A stretch of 64,000 nucleotides of DNA, taken from the NCBI GenBank assembly GCA_963969495.1, contig OZ018326.1, positions 175,807,056-175,871,055 on the forward strand. The letters are read 5' to 3'. Every line of letters begins with the position of its first letter. The stretch's first letter is position 1. Shown one piece after another: positions 36,436-47,780 of the stretch. The stretch is from Ceratothoa steindachneri (lineage: Eukaryota > Arthropoda > Malacostraca > Isopoda > Cymothoidae). A program made the translations under genes and the position numbers. The notes under the pieces were generated by a model. The model was not told where the DNA came from. It searched no databases and saw nothing but the letters and a program-made list of their open reading frames with translations.

Positions 36436-37806
36436 AGGGTGGGTGAGAGAGGACGGTCGTTTTTTGAAAAATTCACAAAATCATTAGTTTTGCTTCAAAC
36501 AAATATTATTGACATTAGTATGTTTGTATTGAATTAGCATTTGACAAAATCAAGTGCCGAAAACAACATGCATCATGTGGTGTCCGTTTTCATTGATGCA
36601 TTTCCGAAGGCATTCTTGGAAGTTGGCCTCCAGTCTCTCCAGAATGCTCTGTTGATTTTGCGAATTTCCACGCGAATAGCTTCCTTCAAGTCGTCTATTG
36701 TATGGGGCTAATGCTCATACACACGTGCTTTGAGGTTCCCACACAAGAAATAATCACACATGGACAAATCAGGGGACCGAAGGGGTCAAGGAGTGTCAGC
36801 AAACCTGAAAATGAGGCGGTCATCGAAGAGAGGGCGAAGAACGAACATTGATGCTCTGGATGTGTGAGCTGTCGCCCCATCCTGATAAAACCACACTCGT
36901 GGGATAAGCATACGTTTTCTTCGTAATTCAGAAAGAAAGAAGTTGTTTATCATCTCGATGTAACGCTTTGAGTTCCCAGTAACAGCATTTCTATTATTAT
37001 CTTCAAAAAGGTAAGGACCAGCGACGGCAGCTTTTCCCTGAGCACACCAGACTGTGACTTTTGGGCTGTGCAGTGGTCTTTCATGCAGTTCTCTCGGATT
37101 TTGTAGAGCCCAATGACGACAGTTCTGTTGATTCACCATGACAATGAGATGAAAATGAACTTCATCACTCATTAACAAAATGAGGTTGTCATTTGCCTGA
37201 AAAATTGTCTCCATCTGACGTGCAAACTTAAGCCGCTGTTCATAGTTTCCTGGTTGCAACTGTTGCCCAATGACCAACTAGTAAGTCAGGAAATGCAGGT
37301 CTTCATGTAAAATACGCCCTACCGATCGATTACCGATGCCTAGTTCAGTGGAATGCCTACGAGCAGAGTGATTCGGACTGCGCAGCAAAGCTTGTCCAAC
37401 ACGTTCTACATTTTTCGGGGTCTGTACCGTTCGTGGGGTCCCCACCGGTCTCCTATTCCTTAGTGTACCTCGTATAGGAAGTGCATTAATCCAGCGTAAG
37501 ATTGTGTTACGGGTGGGAACAGTCTCATTTCAGTGAATGTTGAAGTGGCGCCGAAATTTACGCTGAACTGAGGTAACAGGCTCGTTATTCTTCACGTAAC
37601 TGTCGTAGGCAAACACTCGATGCACTATCGTCCACAGCGTCATGGCTTCACCTGAAAAGAAAAGAAAAATTGCTAACACACCTGAAAAGAAAAGAAACAA
37701 ATGCTAAGAAACCACAGGCAGAATGGTATCTGCCAGAAATATGTCCCTTCCCCTGGGTCTGAGTAATAGACATTTCAAAAACGTCCGTCCTCTCTGCCCC
37801 ACCCTG
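36436..37806 (-). mobile_element. Complete but dead DD41D Tc1/mariner element
   Basis: Terminal inverted repeats are visible at 36436-36470 (AAGGGTGGGTGAGAGAGGAC) and, reversed, at 37775-37806 (CAGGGTGGGGCAGAGAGGAC). Each continues into GG(T/A)CGTTTTT. TA dinucleotides flank both ends (36434-36435 and 37807-37808), the hallmark target duplication of this superfamily. The length of about 1.37 kb is normal. A single minus-strand transposase gene fills it. Two direct copies of an ACCTGAAAAGAAAAGAAA block lie between the start codon and the right terminal repeat (about 37650-37705). Confidence 0.92.
36550..37643 (-). pseudogene. DD41D transposase pseudogene
   Basis: Starts at an ATG (37643-37641) and can be followed in one frame for about 340 codons, with four in-frame stops: after FNIH, after HFLTY, after FADTP and after YEH. 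A frameshift near 36650 precedes the C-terminal block (LERLEANFQECLRKCINENG), and the family-type end is at 36550. The N-terminal half has the helix-turn-helix regions (SVQRKFRRHF, TILRWINALP). The catalytic half has LLMSDEVHF, WFYQDGATAHT and SPDLSMCDYF, giving all three Asp residues. Forty-one residues separate the last two, counting one stop, which places it in the DD41D (rosa-type) group. The longest uninterrupted piece is 37277-36786. It cannot make an active enzyme. Confidence 0.9.
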
Positions 37807-37808
37807 TA

Positions 37809-38606
37809 TGTAAGTCAAATTATGAGGCGTAAATTGTAAGCATTTGAGAACCATTTAAATGCATTGATCTAGAAAATGTGTTGATGACCTTTCTTATTTT
37901 TAAATAAGAACTTAATTGTACAAAGTTTTTAGAGTTTGCAAACCAACTACCCCCAAAACATTTTTAAAGCGGAGTAAGTAAAATAAAAATTCCTTTCATT
38001 CTTTGGATATTCAGGTCACACTTTCTTGATATTTGTTTTAACCCGTTAATTTATTGCAAACAAACAGTTAGAGAGATTAGATCGAAAACTTTCAGTAGCT
38101 GCGATTTCTCTTACAAATTAAATTAACTTACTAGAATATTAAGCGGGGTTTAGAAATTATCTTCCAACATCTCATCAATGCACTATGAATTCGAAGTCTC
38201 AAAACAATATTTAATTAGAACAATAATTTATCATCTTTTGCATAAAAAATATATTTCTTCCTTTTTAAAAATATATTTATTCACAAATTTTTATTAATAA
38301 TCCTTGGAATGCCAGATATTTTGTTTTAACAGAACTCGGTCTACATAACAAGATTGTTCGTTACAAATTTTCCAAATTGCTGAGAAAATATTTTATGCAG
38401 AGAAATTTCAAACTTGTTTTATTCAATAAGTTCAGTCTGCGGATCAATGCATTTCAAATGTAAGGAGATACACAGAATGAAACGATTAGCGCAGTTGCTT
38501 GTACTTTTACTTGCCCCAGCAGGAGGGAAGGGACCTAGAAATGAAAACTGTGCGTTGCCTAAGTGATAGGGCCGGTTTTCAGTTTGAGAATAGCTTAAGA
38601 AGAGGT
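37809..38606. other. AT-rich non-coding stretch
   Basis: Nothing recognised. Frames are short and without motifs. Confidence 0.5.
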
Positions 38607-38652
38607 AATACACCAGGAAAATGTTATTAGATGAAGTAATTCCTGGTGTATT
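38607..38652. repeat. Perfect 13-bp inverted repeat
   Basis: AATACACCAGGAA at 38607-38619 pairs fully with TTCCTGGTGTATT at 38640-38652 across a 20-bp loop. With one bulged base the arms extend outward through GGTA and TTACC. In AT-rich DNA this is unlikely to be chance. It could be the collapsed remains of a small inverted-repeat transposon. No protein-coding context. Confidence 0.7.
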
Positions 38653-39153
38653 TACCAACCTATTTCCCTACACCAAACAACCACTTAACATAAATCCAAG
38701 GTTTCCTTTAGCTTCCTCATTACTTAATTTCTCATTCTGGGCTCTATCTCTAACTCTGTTTGGTAAGCACTTCATTCTTAATTGTTTAGTTAATATTTGT
38801 AAACACTTGAATTTTTCTTTTACTTTATACCTTTAATTGACTTCCGCCATCTTAAACCATTTAAATTGTTACCACTTTGATTCAGAATAGTATTTAATTT
38901 AGTTCATACATTCAGTTTTTAAATTTTTGGTCATTTTACTCACTGTTTCCTTAGTTTATTTGAATTGATTTATTAATTTATATTTTTAATTGCCTCCTAG
39001 CTTTTAATCAATTTAGTTGTATGCTCTTTATATTTTTATAGGAAAAATAGCAGAACTTTCTTATTCCATTTGAACCTTTAGTTCAATATTTTTTTCTTTT
39101 TCACAACTTTAATGACTTTATAACTAATTTTTTTTACAATTTTAATCTATGAA
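38653..39153. other. AT-rich spacer
   Basis: Nothing recognised before the hairpin motif. Confidence 0.5.
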
Positions 39154-39187
39154 CCTGAAGATGGGCATGTTGCCCGAAACGTTGTTT
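39154..39187 (+). other. Hairpin motif with hammerhead-like flanks (copy 1)
   Basis: CCTGAAGAT, stem GGGCA (39163-39167), loop TGT, stem TGCCC (39171-39175), then GAAACGTTGTT. Flanks, loop and the extra T before the stem match the minus-strand copy at 23581-23617, while the stem sequence differs and still pairs. A (TA)n tract follows about 100 bp downstream, as it does for the other copy. CTGAAGA and GAAAC correspond to hammerhead core strands. Stem III and the cleavage site were not located, so this is only a candidate. Confidence 0.6.
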
Positions 39188-39282
39188 TGAAAATTGAAAT
39201 AAATATATGTACTTGAGCATCTTCTGCGCCCTTGCCTTCGCTGTGAAATTAAAAATCAGCCTGGTTAGCAGCAATACTTACG

Positions 39283-39293
39283 ATTATATATAT

Positions 39294-39368
<75 letters not shown>
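39283..39368. repeat. (TA)n microsatellite followed by a GA-rich run
   Basis: TA dinucleotides with a TAGATA variant at the left, followed at 39413-39434 by a GAGAGAAAGAGAGAG run. The open frame crossing it is not a gene. Confidence 0.95.
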
Positions 39369-39375
<7 letters not shown>

Positions 39376-39435
39376 TGAATCAAGAGATAGAGATTAGGGG
39401 GAGATGGAGTAAGAGAGAGAGAGAAAGAGAGAGAT

Positions 39436-40165
39436 TGTGTTTGTGTGCGTGTTTATTCTCTAATGACTTCGCAAAAAATATTGGGCCAAATAATTTATGG
39501 CGCAATTAAAGTTTGTTGACTTTCCATTACCAAAGTTTCTCCATTTTGATTTACTTAGTTAATTGTGACACCGATCCGTTTGCAGATCGTAGAATGAAAT
39601 TCGAATAATGATCAACATGATAAAGGCTGTCAAACCGAATTCACGCCTTGGTCTGTCATTTTGTAGAGGAGTCACAAGAACTGAATGTCAGTTCTATGAT
39701 TTGACACTAATCAGAGAACAGGTTCTCCGCTACCCCTTATCACGAGCCATATATTACACTTTTTTCTCAAGAAAAGGGGATGTGAAAACCCCTTAGCATA
39801 ATATGGAGCCGAAAATTAATGTGTTTTGCGCGAAAGTGTGGGTAGGATCTGTGCTTGGTGTGGGATGGGTCAAAAAGAGAGCGGTGCTGTGAGTAGTCAT
39901 CTTCCTTATAATTTACATCGCTGGGGGTGTCTTCATGGATGCCTTAGATTGGCTGCACCAATTGATTAACAGTTTTTTACTCTCTCAAGTCCATCAAAGC
40001 GTGAATTTCTTTCCCGATGTATTCTGGTAGATTTATCTTTTTAATATATCAATTGCCTTCGGCTTTCTATTTTCTGTGTCTTTAGCTTTCTCGTTATATT
40101 ATGTATTCTGGTCCTCTGCAGTTTACTAAAGAATGACCAAGGATACGACAAGTCGATATTTCCTC
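39436..40165. other. Non-coding spacer
   Basis: Nothing recognised. The frame at 39608-39796 lacks any motif. Confidence 0.45.
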
Positions 40166-40294
40166 AGAATGGACTACGCTACTTGGGGGGACATTTTGCT
40201 TCTCAAACACAATCACATCTAACCTTTATTTAACAAAAATGGATTGTGCTACATGATGGAACACAATCACACGTAACTTTTATTTAGTAAAACT
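40166..40294. repeat. Two-copy local tandem duplication
   Basis: ATGGACTACGCTACTTG...ACACAATCACATCTAACC and then TTTATTTAACAAAA, at 40167-40237, recurs in slightly shorter form at 40239-40290. The second copy overlaps the last codons of the minus-strand open frame at 40267-40686. Confidence 0.8.
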
Positions 40295-40686
40295 TCATTC
40301 CAAGCTGATCCCTGGAAGTCTTTCATGGGAAACAAAGAAGAAAAGCTCTCGTTATCCTTAGAGGAGACATTGAGCGACGATCCATCTGCCGTCATCGCTG
40401 CAATGATTGCCATAAAAAAGCGAGAAAACGCTTCTATTCTCTTACTCGATAGCTGTTGAGTCGCTCCAATCTTCCCTATATCATTTGCAAAGAAGTCCTT
40501 ATAAGGAATTAATTGCCCTAATAACAGCGGTATCCTATTCAAATCAGTAAAATCCATCGATATAAAACTTTGCAAACAACCGAAGTATTTAGAGAAAAAA
40601 TGAGAGGAGACACCGAAAAAAACTAAGATTATAAACAAACAAAATAAAATGCGAAAAACATTAATTATCTCAGTTGGTAAATACAT
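40267..40686 (-). CDS. Unrecognised 139-residue open frame, possible secreted or membrane-anchored protein
   Basis: This is the longest open frame in the window that is not transposon-derived or low-complexity. After MYLPTEIINVFR there is a hydrophobic segment, ILFCLFIILVFFGVSS (about residues 13-28), that could be a signal peptide or a membrane anchor. The remainder is mixed and ordinary in composition (DFTDLNRIPLL, DIGKIGATQQLSSKRIEAF, SSKDNESFSSLFPM), without cysteine pairs or a motif I know. The end lies inside a local tandem duplication, so the last residues may be recent. No splice sites, promoter or polyadenylation signal were established. It may be a chance frame, a decayed gene or a single exon. 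Confidence 0.25.
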   Translation of the reverse strand: MYLPTEIINVFRILFCLFIILVFFGVSSHFFSKYFGCLQSFISMDFTDLNRIPLLLGQLIPYKDFFANDIGKIGATQQLSSKRIEAFSRFFMAIIAAMTADGSSLNVSSKDNESFSSLFPMKDFQGSAWNEVLLNKSYV

Positions 40687-42177
40687 GGCAAAGTAAAACT
40701 AAATATACGAAAACTATAGCCCCTAAAATAAGATGGCATATGGCCGCTGATTTCCTTTTTATAACACCATAAAAATATCTAGAGTTGCGAGTCATAATAA
40801 TTTTTGACAATAAAGCGCCTTCCATTTGGCAATAATGGTTCTAATATGTACTAATACCTAAATAAATATTAACATAGTAAAATACAAAATGTATAACAGA
40901 GAATTTTAAATACTTCAATAATGGAAAGTTACTGAGCAAAGATAATTGTAGATTTCTTGTAATTGACCTCTAAATTTGTAATCTTCTGACCTGGAAAAAT
41001 ATTTTTGAGAGTTAATCTAATCCAGGAGTTAGAAGTAGGAAAATCTAGAAAAACTTTGAAAGTAAAAATTTTCATCTTTCCCACTTCAACGCACATACTA
41101 AACAATAGAATTAGAAACCATCGACTATGAAAACGCCTAAATTAGAAAATGATATTTCGCGTAGGATTTCCTAAATAAAAAGTACCTCAATTATTAAATT
41201 TGTTTTTGTCAAGGTTATTAAAGGTAGTTCCACAAAAGGGTAAATAATTTTATGACCATTTCACGAAGAACATGGCCAACATGTATCAACTATGGTGGCA
41301 CTGCACATCGATCAGTTAACTTAGCAAGATGAAGGGAATGTTTTTGAATTTTCCTTCGCTATTGGCTCCTCTCAATAGCCGTAGTTTTGACAGAAAACAT
41401 CTCTTTGACATCAAAATGGAGTTCAAAACTCGTTAAAAGTTTGATTATAAACTGCACTACTGCTCGTTTAAATTCAAAAAAGATATCAGAAAACTCCAAA
41501 AGTCTATTTTAATCACGACTGCTTAGTTTTCAGGTTGTTTTACTTTTGTATGGAGATATTGTTATCAGATAGCCTTTGGAATGATTTAAGAACATGCAAC
41601 TATTTTGGGGTGATGTGGCAAAGCGTGCAGGACCTCAAGCTTCACCTTTCTTAACAGTGAAAATAAATCAATTTAGTAACCAATGCCTTCATTGAGTTGT
41701 AGAATAATACTTTTCAGCCATTGTACTAGAGTTATGATTTACACTGGACTGCTAAAGAAGAATTAGACTACAGACAAAAAACCTAATGTTCTACACTCAA
41801 AAAAGCCTTGCAGACAAAAAAAGGATGGTGTCGTCGTATAGGAAAGACCGAGTGATGAAAGGAGTTCGTAGGTTTGGGTTGTTTACGTACTCTACCCAAA
41901 AATATCCGTGATTAATGTTTTATCTCTCTAAGAGTGCTACTCGTAAATAGGTAATTATTATTATCTTGATTATCGACTTCTTTAATTTTGAGGGTTCCTT
42001 GTGCCATACTTAGCGTTTCAAAGATAGAATAAAAGTTTGTTAAAATGAAATAAAACTTTAATTAAAAAAAAAAAATAAATAAATAAACATGAACAAAAGA
42101 AATATTACGCACTAAATACATAGTAAAGACTTCAAGTAAGGCTTTCTAAATTAACCTACTTGAAATTATAGTGAAGG
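40687..42177. other. AT-rich non-coding stretch
   Basis: Nothing recognised. A short A-rich run (AATAAATAAATAAA) is at about 42065-42088. Confidence 0.5.
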
Positions 42178-43390
42178 TTGACCCACCCCTCACTTCAATA
42201 TAAAAAATTGCTAACGGCCTTTACCGGACGGATGCCAGAACTTAAAATAACTTTGTGGATCCCTCTTGAAACGGGTTTTAGTCTGACCTTGAACTCAATG
42301 AATTACGTTACTTTAGGAATGTTATTGTCTAGAAGACTCGTGCCGCTCGTCCAGATGGTTAGTGCGGACGAAATAGGGTTAAAGCCACAGAGGACTTTAG
42401 CGAGCGTGCAGATGATGGGAGCCACACGCTTTCGGCAGCAAATGCTATCCCTACGAGATAGTGAAAGAATGTTCCTTTCTTCTCTTCGGATTATTCTGAC
42501 GAATAATTCGCACTGGCTAGCAATGAGCCAAGACTTGAATCCTTTGACTCAGGGGAGTGCTGGAGGGATTGCACTCGGGGTTTCGCTCAAGGGCGAGGAC
42601 TATCTTTGTGCTTTAGGATGCACCAGGATAGGCAGGGGGTGTTCTCTGCCGAGAGTAAGTTGAAGTTGAAGCTTAAATCAAGTTAACTTAAAGTTCGGTG
42701 TGACTACCGGGAACTAGCTCGAGGATGAGCTTCTTCTTCTTGGTTTCAGTATTTCTTAATGGCGAGGACAATCTTGGTGTTTTGAATTACACTAGGATGA
42801 GGGATGCGTTCTCTGACGAGAGTAAGTGTAACTTGAACAAGTTAACTTAAAGTTTGGTGTGCTCACTAGGAACTAGCTCGAGGATGAGCTGCTTCTTAGT
42901 CTCTTCTCTTGATAGCCAGGCCTCTTTCCTGGGACAACGTAGCCTTGCTGACTCACGTATTCTACCTCGTTTTTCCCAAGTTTTTGATATATATATAGGT
43001 CGTCACTACACTGGGATAGAGTTATGAGTGGGGGGGGGGGAATTTGTGGACAGGCCCCATGAAGATTCCTTTTCCAACGGTTTTTCTTAGGGCATCGTAC
43101 AGATAGCCCGGTGGGACCTTCTGTATTTTGGGCGATGATCCTCAAATTTTGCATCTGAGCTAAAATTGAATACACACTCTTAGGGGATGTCTTGCAGGTT
43201 TAAACTGATTTTAGGGTATCCAGTCAGACCTGAGCTGATTATTGCCTTCTGTGGTCTCGAAAGGTCGTCCAGGTTCTAACCTTGAGGAGGGGCGAGTGCG
43301 AAGTGGTTAGGAGTTTAAACCATGGCGTCTTTACGGCCAGGATATTGTGGTCAACGTCCTGTTGCAAACCTGTGAAGGAGGGAAGGGTAT
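42178..43390. repeat. Dispersed GC-richer repeat with internal tandem units (copy A)
   Basis: Two tandem units of about 160 bp (42590-42750 and 42755-42905) share the order GGCGAGGAC, a GACGAGAGTAAGT-type block, AAGTTAACTTAAAGTT, and GAACTAGCTCGAGGATGAGC. Before them is CTGACCTTGAACTCAATGA (42283). After them come ACTCACGTATTCTACC, a run of 11 G (43030-43040) and a terminal part ending near ATCGATCCCCTGAC (43390). The same blocks, in the same order, occur at 61395-62735. The 161-residue frame at 42178-42663 lies within it and has no recognisable domain. Element class is unknown. Confidence 0.8.
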
Positions 43391-44912
43391 CGATCCCCTG
43401 ACAGAAAATAATTAATTAAAACAATGGCAACTTTAAGAAATTTTTCCAATCCTTTTTTAACACCTTTTTTTAAAAGTTACTACAATTATATGATACATTT
43501 CAACAAACTCAATTTTAATTAATTATGCATGGAGAGAAGAAAAGCTTTACTATTTAATAGATAACAAGTTTCGAAGCTACTCCTCTACTGAAAAATATCT
43601 TCTTTACTGACGTTGCTGTTATTTAATCATTTGATCGGCTTGTACGGTATCTTACTACATAACAATACGCTTTTGTTTGCTCCGTTGATATTTATCCTAC
43701 AGTTTATAGTCAAGAAATTATGCCTTTTTATGTTTGTCTCAGTATATTTTTCATGTCTTTCCGCCTTTCTAATTCAGTTTTTTCGATTATTTTTAGACGA
43801 AAACAAATGGTTCCATGACAAGTACTTAATAGTTCCCAGAAAGCAAATAAAGAATTAAGATCCACTCGTGGAGTGTTTAAATAAAAAAGAAAATGGTGAA
43901 AGTCTGAGATGATGGAAGATTAAAAAGGAGAGAGGATATGTAAAAAGAAATAATTGAACAACGCTTTGTTTCATCGCTTTATTGGAAAGGATCATTAATC
44001 AATTTTATTACTTTTGCTCATATTGCTTTCAACGATATTCCTTAGTAACTCTAATTTTGTGTTATTTTAGGAGAAAAGAAATTGAGTGGTATTACAAAGC
44101 TAAATATATTGTTTAGTAGTTTGTAGCCATTATTCATAATTGACACTCGGCTATCTCGTTAAATTATTGAACTATAGCTTACACCGATCTTCAAGTGACA
44201 GTAAATTGATTTTCCTCAACCTGTAATCTACGATCTATTTATAAGCTTAGAAATTAATGTTGTCGCTTGTTTTTAGACAGATTCTAATATTACAACGTCC
44301 TTTCATATATAAAGCGACCAGAATTTACCTCCTTATATAAGGGAAGAATAATGACCTTTGATTTTAAAACAAACTGTCGAGGTATTTAGCTTAGAACCGT
44401 ATACATATCTTATCTATAAAACTACCCATTTATTACTCAGAAACAAATTATGGGAAGGGGGTCAAAGGGTTTAGGATCAATTTTTATTCCTTTTTTTAAT
44501 ATTCATGCTACATTTGCTTCCTTGAACTCTTCAAGATAAAATCTCTCACAAATAAATTTGGTTAAATTCATACATAGAGGCGAAATAGTTTACTTGCTAA
44601 CTCTTTGAGCTAGATTTGATGTTTACTTGGGAACCATGAGGCTGGAATATTTTCAAATTTTCACATCTAAATATTCAGTTCTTCCTCATATCAAAATTTG
44701 TAAGTATAAATTCTTTTTCAATATTTATTACGTCTTTTATTGTCAGTAAAGTATTTATCCATGATAAATTCATTTGCAAAATTTTAATTGATTTAGTATA
44801 ACCTCTACGATTCTAATAGATCAATTCACTGCATTATGTCGTTATTTTCATTCAAAAATAAACGGTAAAATTCAATTTAAATTTCTTAGGGGTTAGCAAA
44901 GTTTATAATTAC
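43391..44912. other. AT-rich non-coding stretch
   Basis: Nothing recognised. The frame at 43613-43858 is hydrophobic and without motif. Confidence 0.5.
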
Positions 44913-45130
44913 TCATTCACAAATTAAAAATTTTGAGGGGGCGCAAAAAAGTTTTAAATATTTAAAGTCCAGAATGAGTTTAGAACTCTCACGAACATTT
45001 GATGGAATTTTAAAATTTAATTGAATTATGTTATGATCAGTATTCCCAAGAGTTTTATTAACATGTATATTTTTATCCACCAGTTCCTTATTCAAATTAA
45101 ATCTACTCTCAATCATACATTAATTCATTC
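44913..45130 (-). pseudogene. Fragment of a LINE endonuclease domain
   Basis: The minus-strand frame reads NKELVDKNIHVNKTLGNTDHNIIQLNFKI and then SNVRESSKLILDF. In non-LTR retrotransposons the endonuclease domain ends with a block like V-N-x-x-L-G-x-S-D-H-N-x-I, whose Asp-His pair is catalytic. The TDHN here fits that. A preceding MNELMYD stretch near 45120, in another frame, resembles the block that usually lies a little upstream. No reverse transcriptase is found next to it, so it is a short orphan scrap. Confidence 0.55.
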
Positions 45131-47054
45131 ATTTTGAAATCCTGAAATTTATTGTGTGATTACATAGAATTAGCAAAATCTGTAAATTTTATATCTTTGT
45201 AATTTGCTAACAACATCGGTTTCTTGGCCAAGATTACACCGTAACACTAACCCCGATTGCATAATGAACCTTAAATAAAGATTTAAGTGAAAGCACTCGT
45301 GATTCCAACCTCTTCGGAAGACAGCCCTTTATATTGTGTGTGTAGAAGGTGGAATTTACATAGATTCATTCGTGCTTTCTTTCACTAACCATTGATCATG
45401 TTACAATTTTTGTCAGCCTAACGGAAGAGAAACCCTCTCTTTTTTAGTGGTATGTGGATTAATTTATACCCATCTTTAAGATTCCTTTAAACAGTAGAGA
45501 AATTGTATGTTCTGATATCAGGAGTAGAATTGAAATGCAGCTGATAAAACCCATAACCGTGTCCATCAGGATAGTGCAAGTTCCAAATGACATATGTTAA
45601 ATATTTATCTATTATCCATTTAATCAATTTTAAAGAACAAAGCAAATGAAAAAAGAATTTATGGGATTTATCTTCCTATTATTTTTTAACAGTTGCAAAG
45701 AATTTCAGAACCAAATTGACTTAAGCTCATACAGATCCGCAAAGGTATGGTTGGTCAAATCATTCCTAAATAAAAGGAATCACTTTTTAAGTCAACAATC
45801 ATATATTAGAATCGTTCTAATTAATATTTTTCAGTACTTGCCCGGAGAAAAAATTACATCAACATAATTGAAGTTTACTCCGGAGTAAACTAAGAAGCAG
45901 GTACCCTCTCACTTTAATTCCCTATAGTTCTCGCTTCCATAACTTTGCAACCTTAATCTCAGAATGCAGAAAAAATAGTGGATTTTATGGCTTGGTATAC
46001 AGCTCGGTGCTGGCCATCTGCCAGCTTACGGCTTGTGTCCTGCAAGGGATAAATCCTAATTTAGTGATAATGATGCACTGGCCCGTATTAAAGATTGTCA
46101 CCACTTCGGCCACACTGTAAAGAGTTTATCCATGGAAAAAATCCTCCCCAAACCAGAGATTAGTCAGTTATGAGTAAAACAAGATAACCTTTGGGGTAAA
46201 TATAAATATATGTTATACATGGTTTATAAGTAAAAGGTAATGTACTTTAGGGGAAATATTTTAAAAAGGAGTTCACCACAAAAGCCAAGGTATGAGTAAA
46301 TAAAAGTGAGAATTTGGTTAAACTACTCGTAAAATGTGTTAGGAAAATTTTGGTGTTTATCTTCGCACTTTCTCAACCTTTTACTGCCATATATTTGTTA
46401 GACTTTTATAACAACTTATTTTACTTTATTTTAAAAGTATTTATTAAGATTTTCAACACATGGAATTAGTTATTGGGTGTATCTTAATACCCTAAATCTT
46501 TAGATTCCTATTAGTTCGGAGATTTAAATTTGATAGGGAGTAAAACACTGGTCCTGAATTTAGTTTAATGTATAAATTATTTACTGATGTTCTGATGATG
46601 ATTTATCTGTGGGAGCAAAGCAGAAAACGAATGAGTAAAGTTAAGATTGACTTTCACAGCTATGTTTTAGAAGGTTATCTCATAGAGTAAAATATATGTT
46701 AAAGGCAAGATAGTATTTACTATCTTGAGGTAGCAAAAGCAAGAAATATTAACTATTAATTATTTAGAGGATAGGTTTTCTAAAGATGAAATGATCTTTC
46801 TTTCAAGATCTTTAACCCAACAATCGCTTTAGAAAGTTAGTTAAATTTTAATCTTCATTAATAAATGGAAATACGCGTAAAATACATATAGTAAAGATCA
46901 AAGAAAGAACAGCGTTCATAAAATTTTATATTTTAAATGTGTGAAAGGTATCAAGCTCGAGTATTCTAAAGGAGGTAGTCTTAGATCACTCAGGATAAAA
47001 CGAACAAGCAACTCTTAAAAGCCAACCAAACCATAGAAGTAAATCAGTCTCTTA
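45131..47054. other. Non-coding, one GC-richer patch
   Basis: 45985-46140 is GC-richer, with GCTGGCCATCTGCCAGC able to fold on itself. It might be a SINE, but no polymerase III box pair was convincing. The rest is AT-rich and featureless. Confidence 0.4.
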
Positions 47055-47245
47055 TTGAGGTAAGGAATAAGTTCTTGCGGTTTTAGCAAATTTATTCTTT
47101 ACCATTAACAACTTTCAAAAAACTTCATTTTTAATTGATAACAATGTGAAATTTAATCAATAATGTATTGTCCGCTGTTATTTACGACTTCTTCCCAACG
47201 TTCAACTACAGTTTCCAGATAAAATTCATCTTTATAATTTGTAAA
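47055..47245 (-). mobile_element. 3'-end relic of the TTRGGTTGAGG mariner family
   Basis: Matches the left end of the mariner at 52557: GGAATAAGTTCTTGCGGTTT, TTTAGCAAAT, TTACCATTAACAA, TTTAATCAATAAT and TTATTTACGACTTCTTCCC all recur in order. A TA precedes it (47053-47054). It fades out at about 47220-47245, before the transposase proper, so only the terminal repeat, the 3' untranslated part and the last codons remain. Confidence 0.85.
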
Positions 47246-47780
47246 ACTGTCAATAAAAATGTACTAGTAAAGACTAAAAATCAGTATGCTGATATATAAT
47301 AGAGAAAACATTCCCTTAAATTTCAATCTAGTATAGTACTCGTATCTTTCTGGTTCTGGTAATTCGAGTATCACCATTTTGTATGTAAATGAGAGTTTCA
47401 GACTTTTTAATTCAACTTGTACTAAAGGTTGTTATGAGCTTTTGCTTCAATTTCAGTTCCCGATATATTTTCTTATTTTACCATCGAACTTATGTTTTAT
47501 CTCATTTTCATTATTTATAAAGTTTATGTAATCGTCTCTATCAGCCGTGACCCACATTAAGCAGTATCTTTTCCTTTTAATCGTCATTTATAATTCGATT
47601 TCTTCTATCATCTTTTCTCTGGGAGACAGCTTATTAATAGGTTAATTTGGGGATCAATTGACTTCATTCACTTCTGGGGTTAAGAACACGTACTCTATGT
47701 GCATCGACTAAAAATTGCCATATAAATGATTATTACCACCTCTCATTGCTCAAACTTTATTTTTACTCATCTAGTGTATA
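47246..47780. other. AT-rich spacer
   Basis: Nothing recognised. Confidence 0.5.

Noticed and set aside
42178..42663. 161-codon open frame on the + strand
   Set aside because: Lies inside a dispersed repeat. The second copy (61395 onward) does not keep the frame and no domain is recognisable.
45985..46140. GC-richer hairpin patch considered as a SINE or tRNA-like sequence
   Set aside because: No pair of A and B boxes at proper spacing and no poly-A or simple-repeat tail.
46591..46632. CTGATGATG...GAAAACG considered as another hammerhead-like motif
   Set aside because: No convincing stem between the two blocks, and the flanks differ from the copies at 23581 and 39154.
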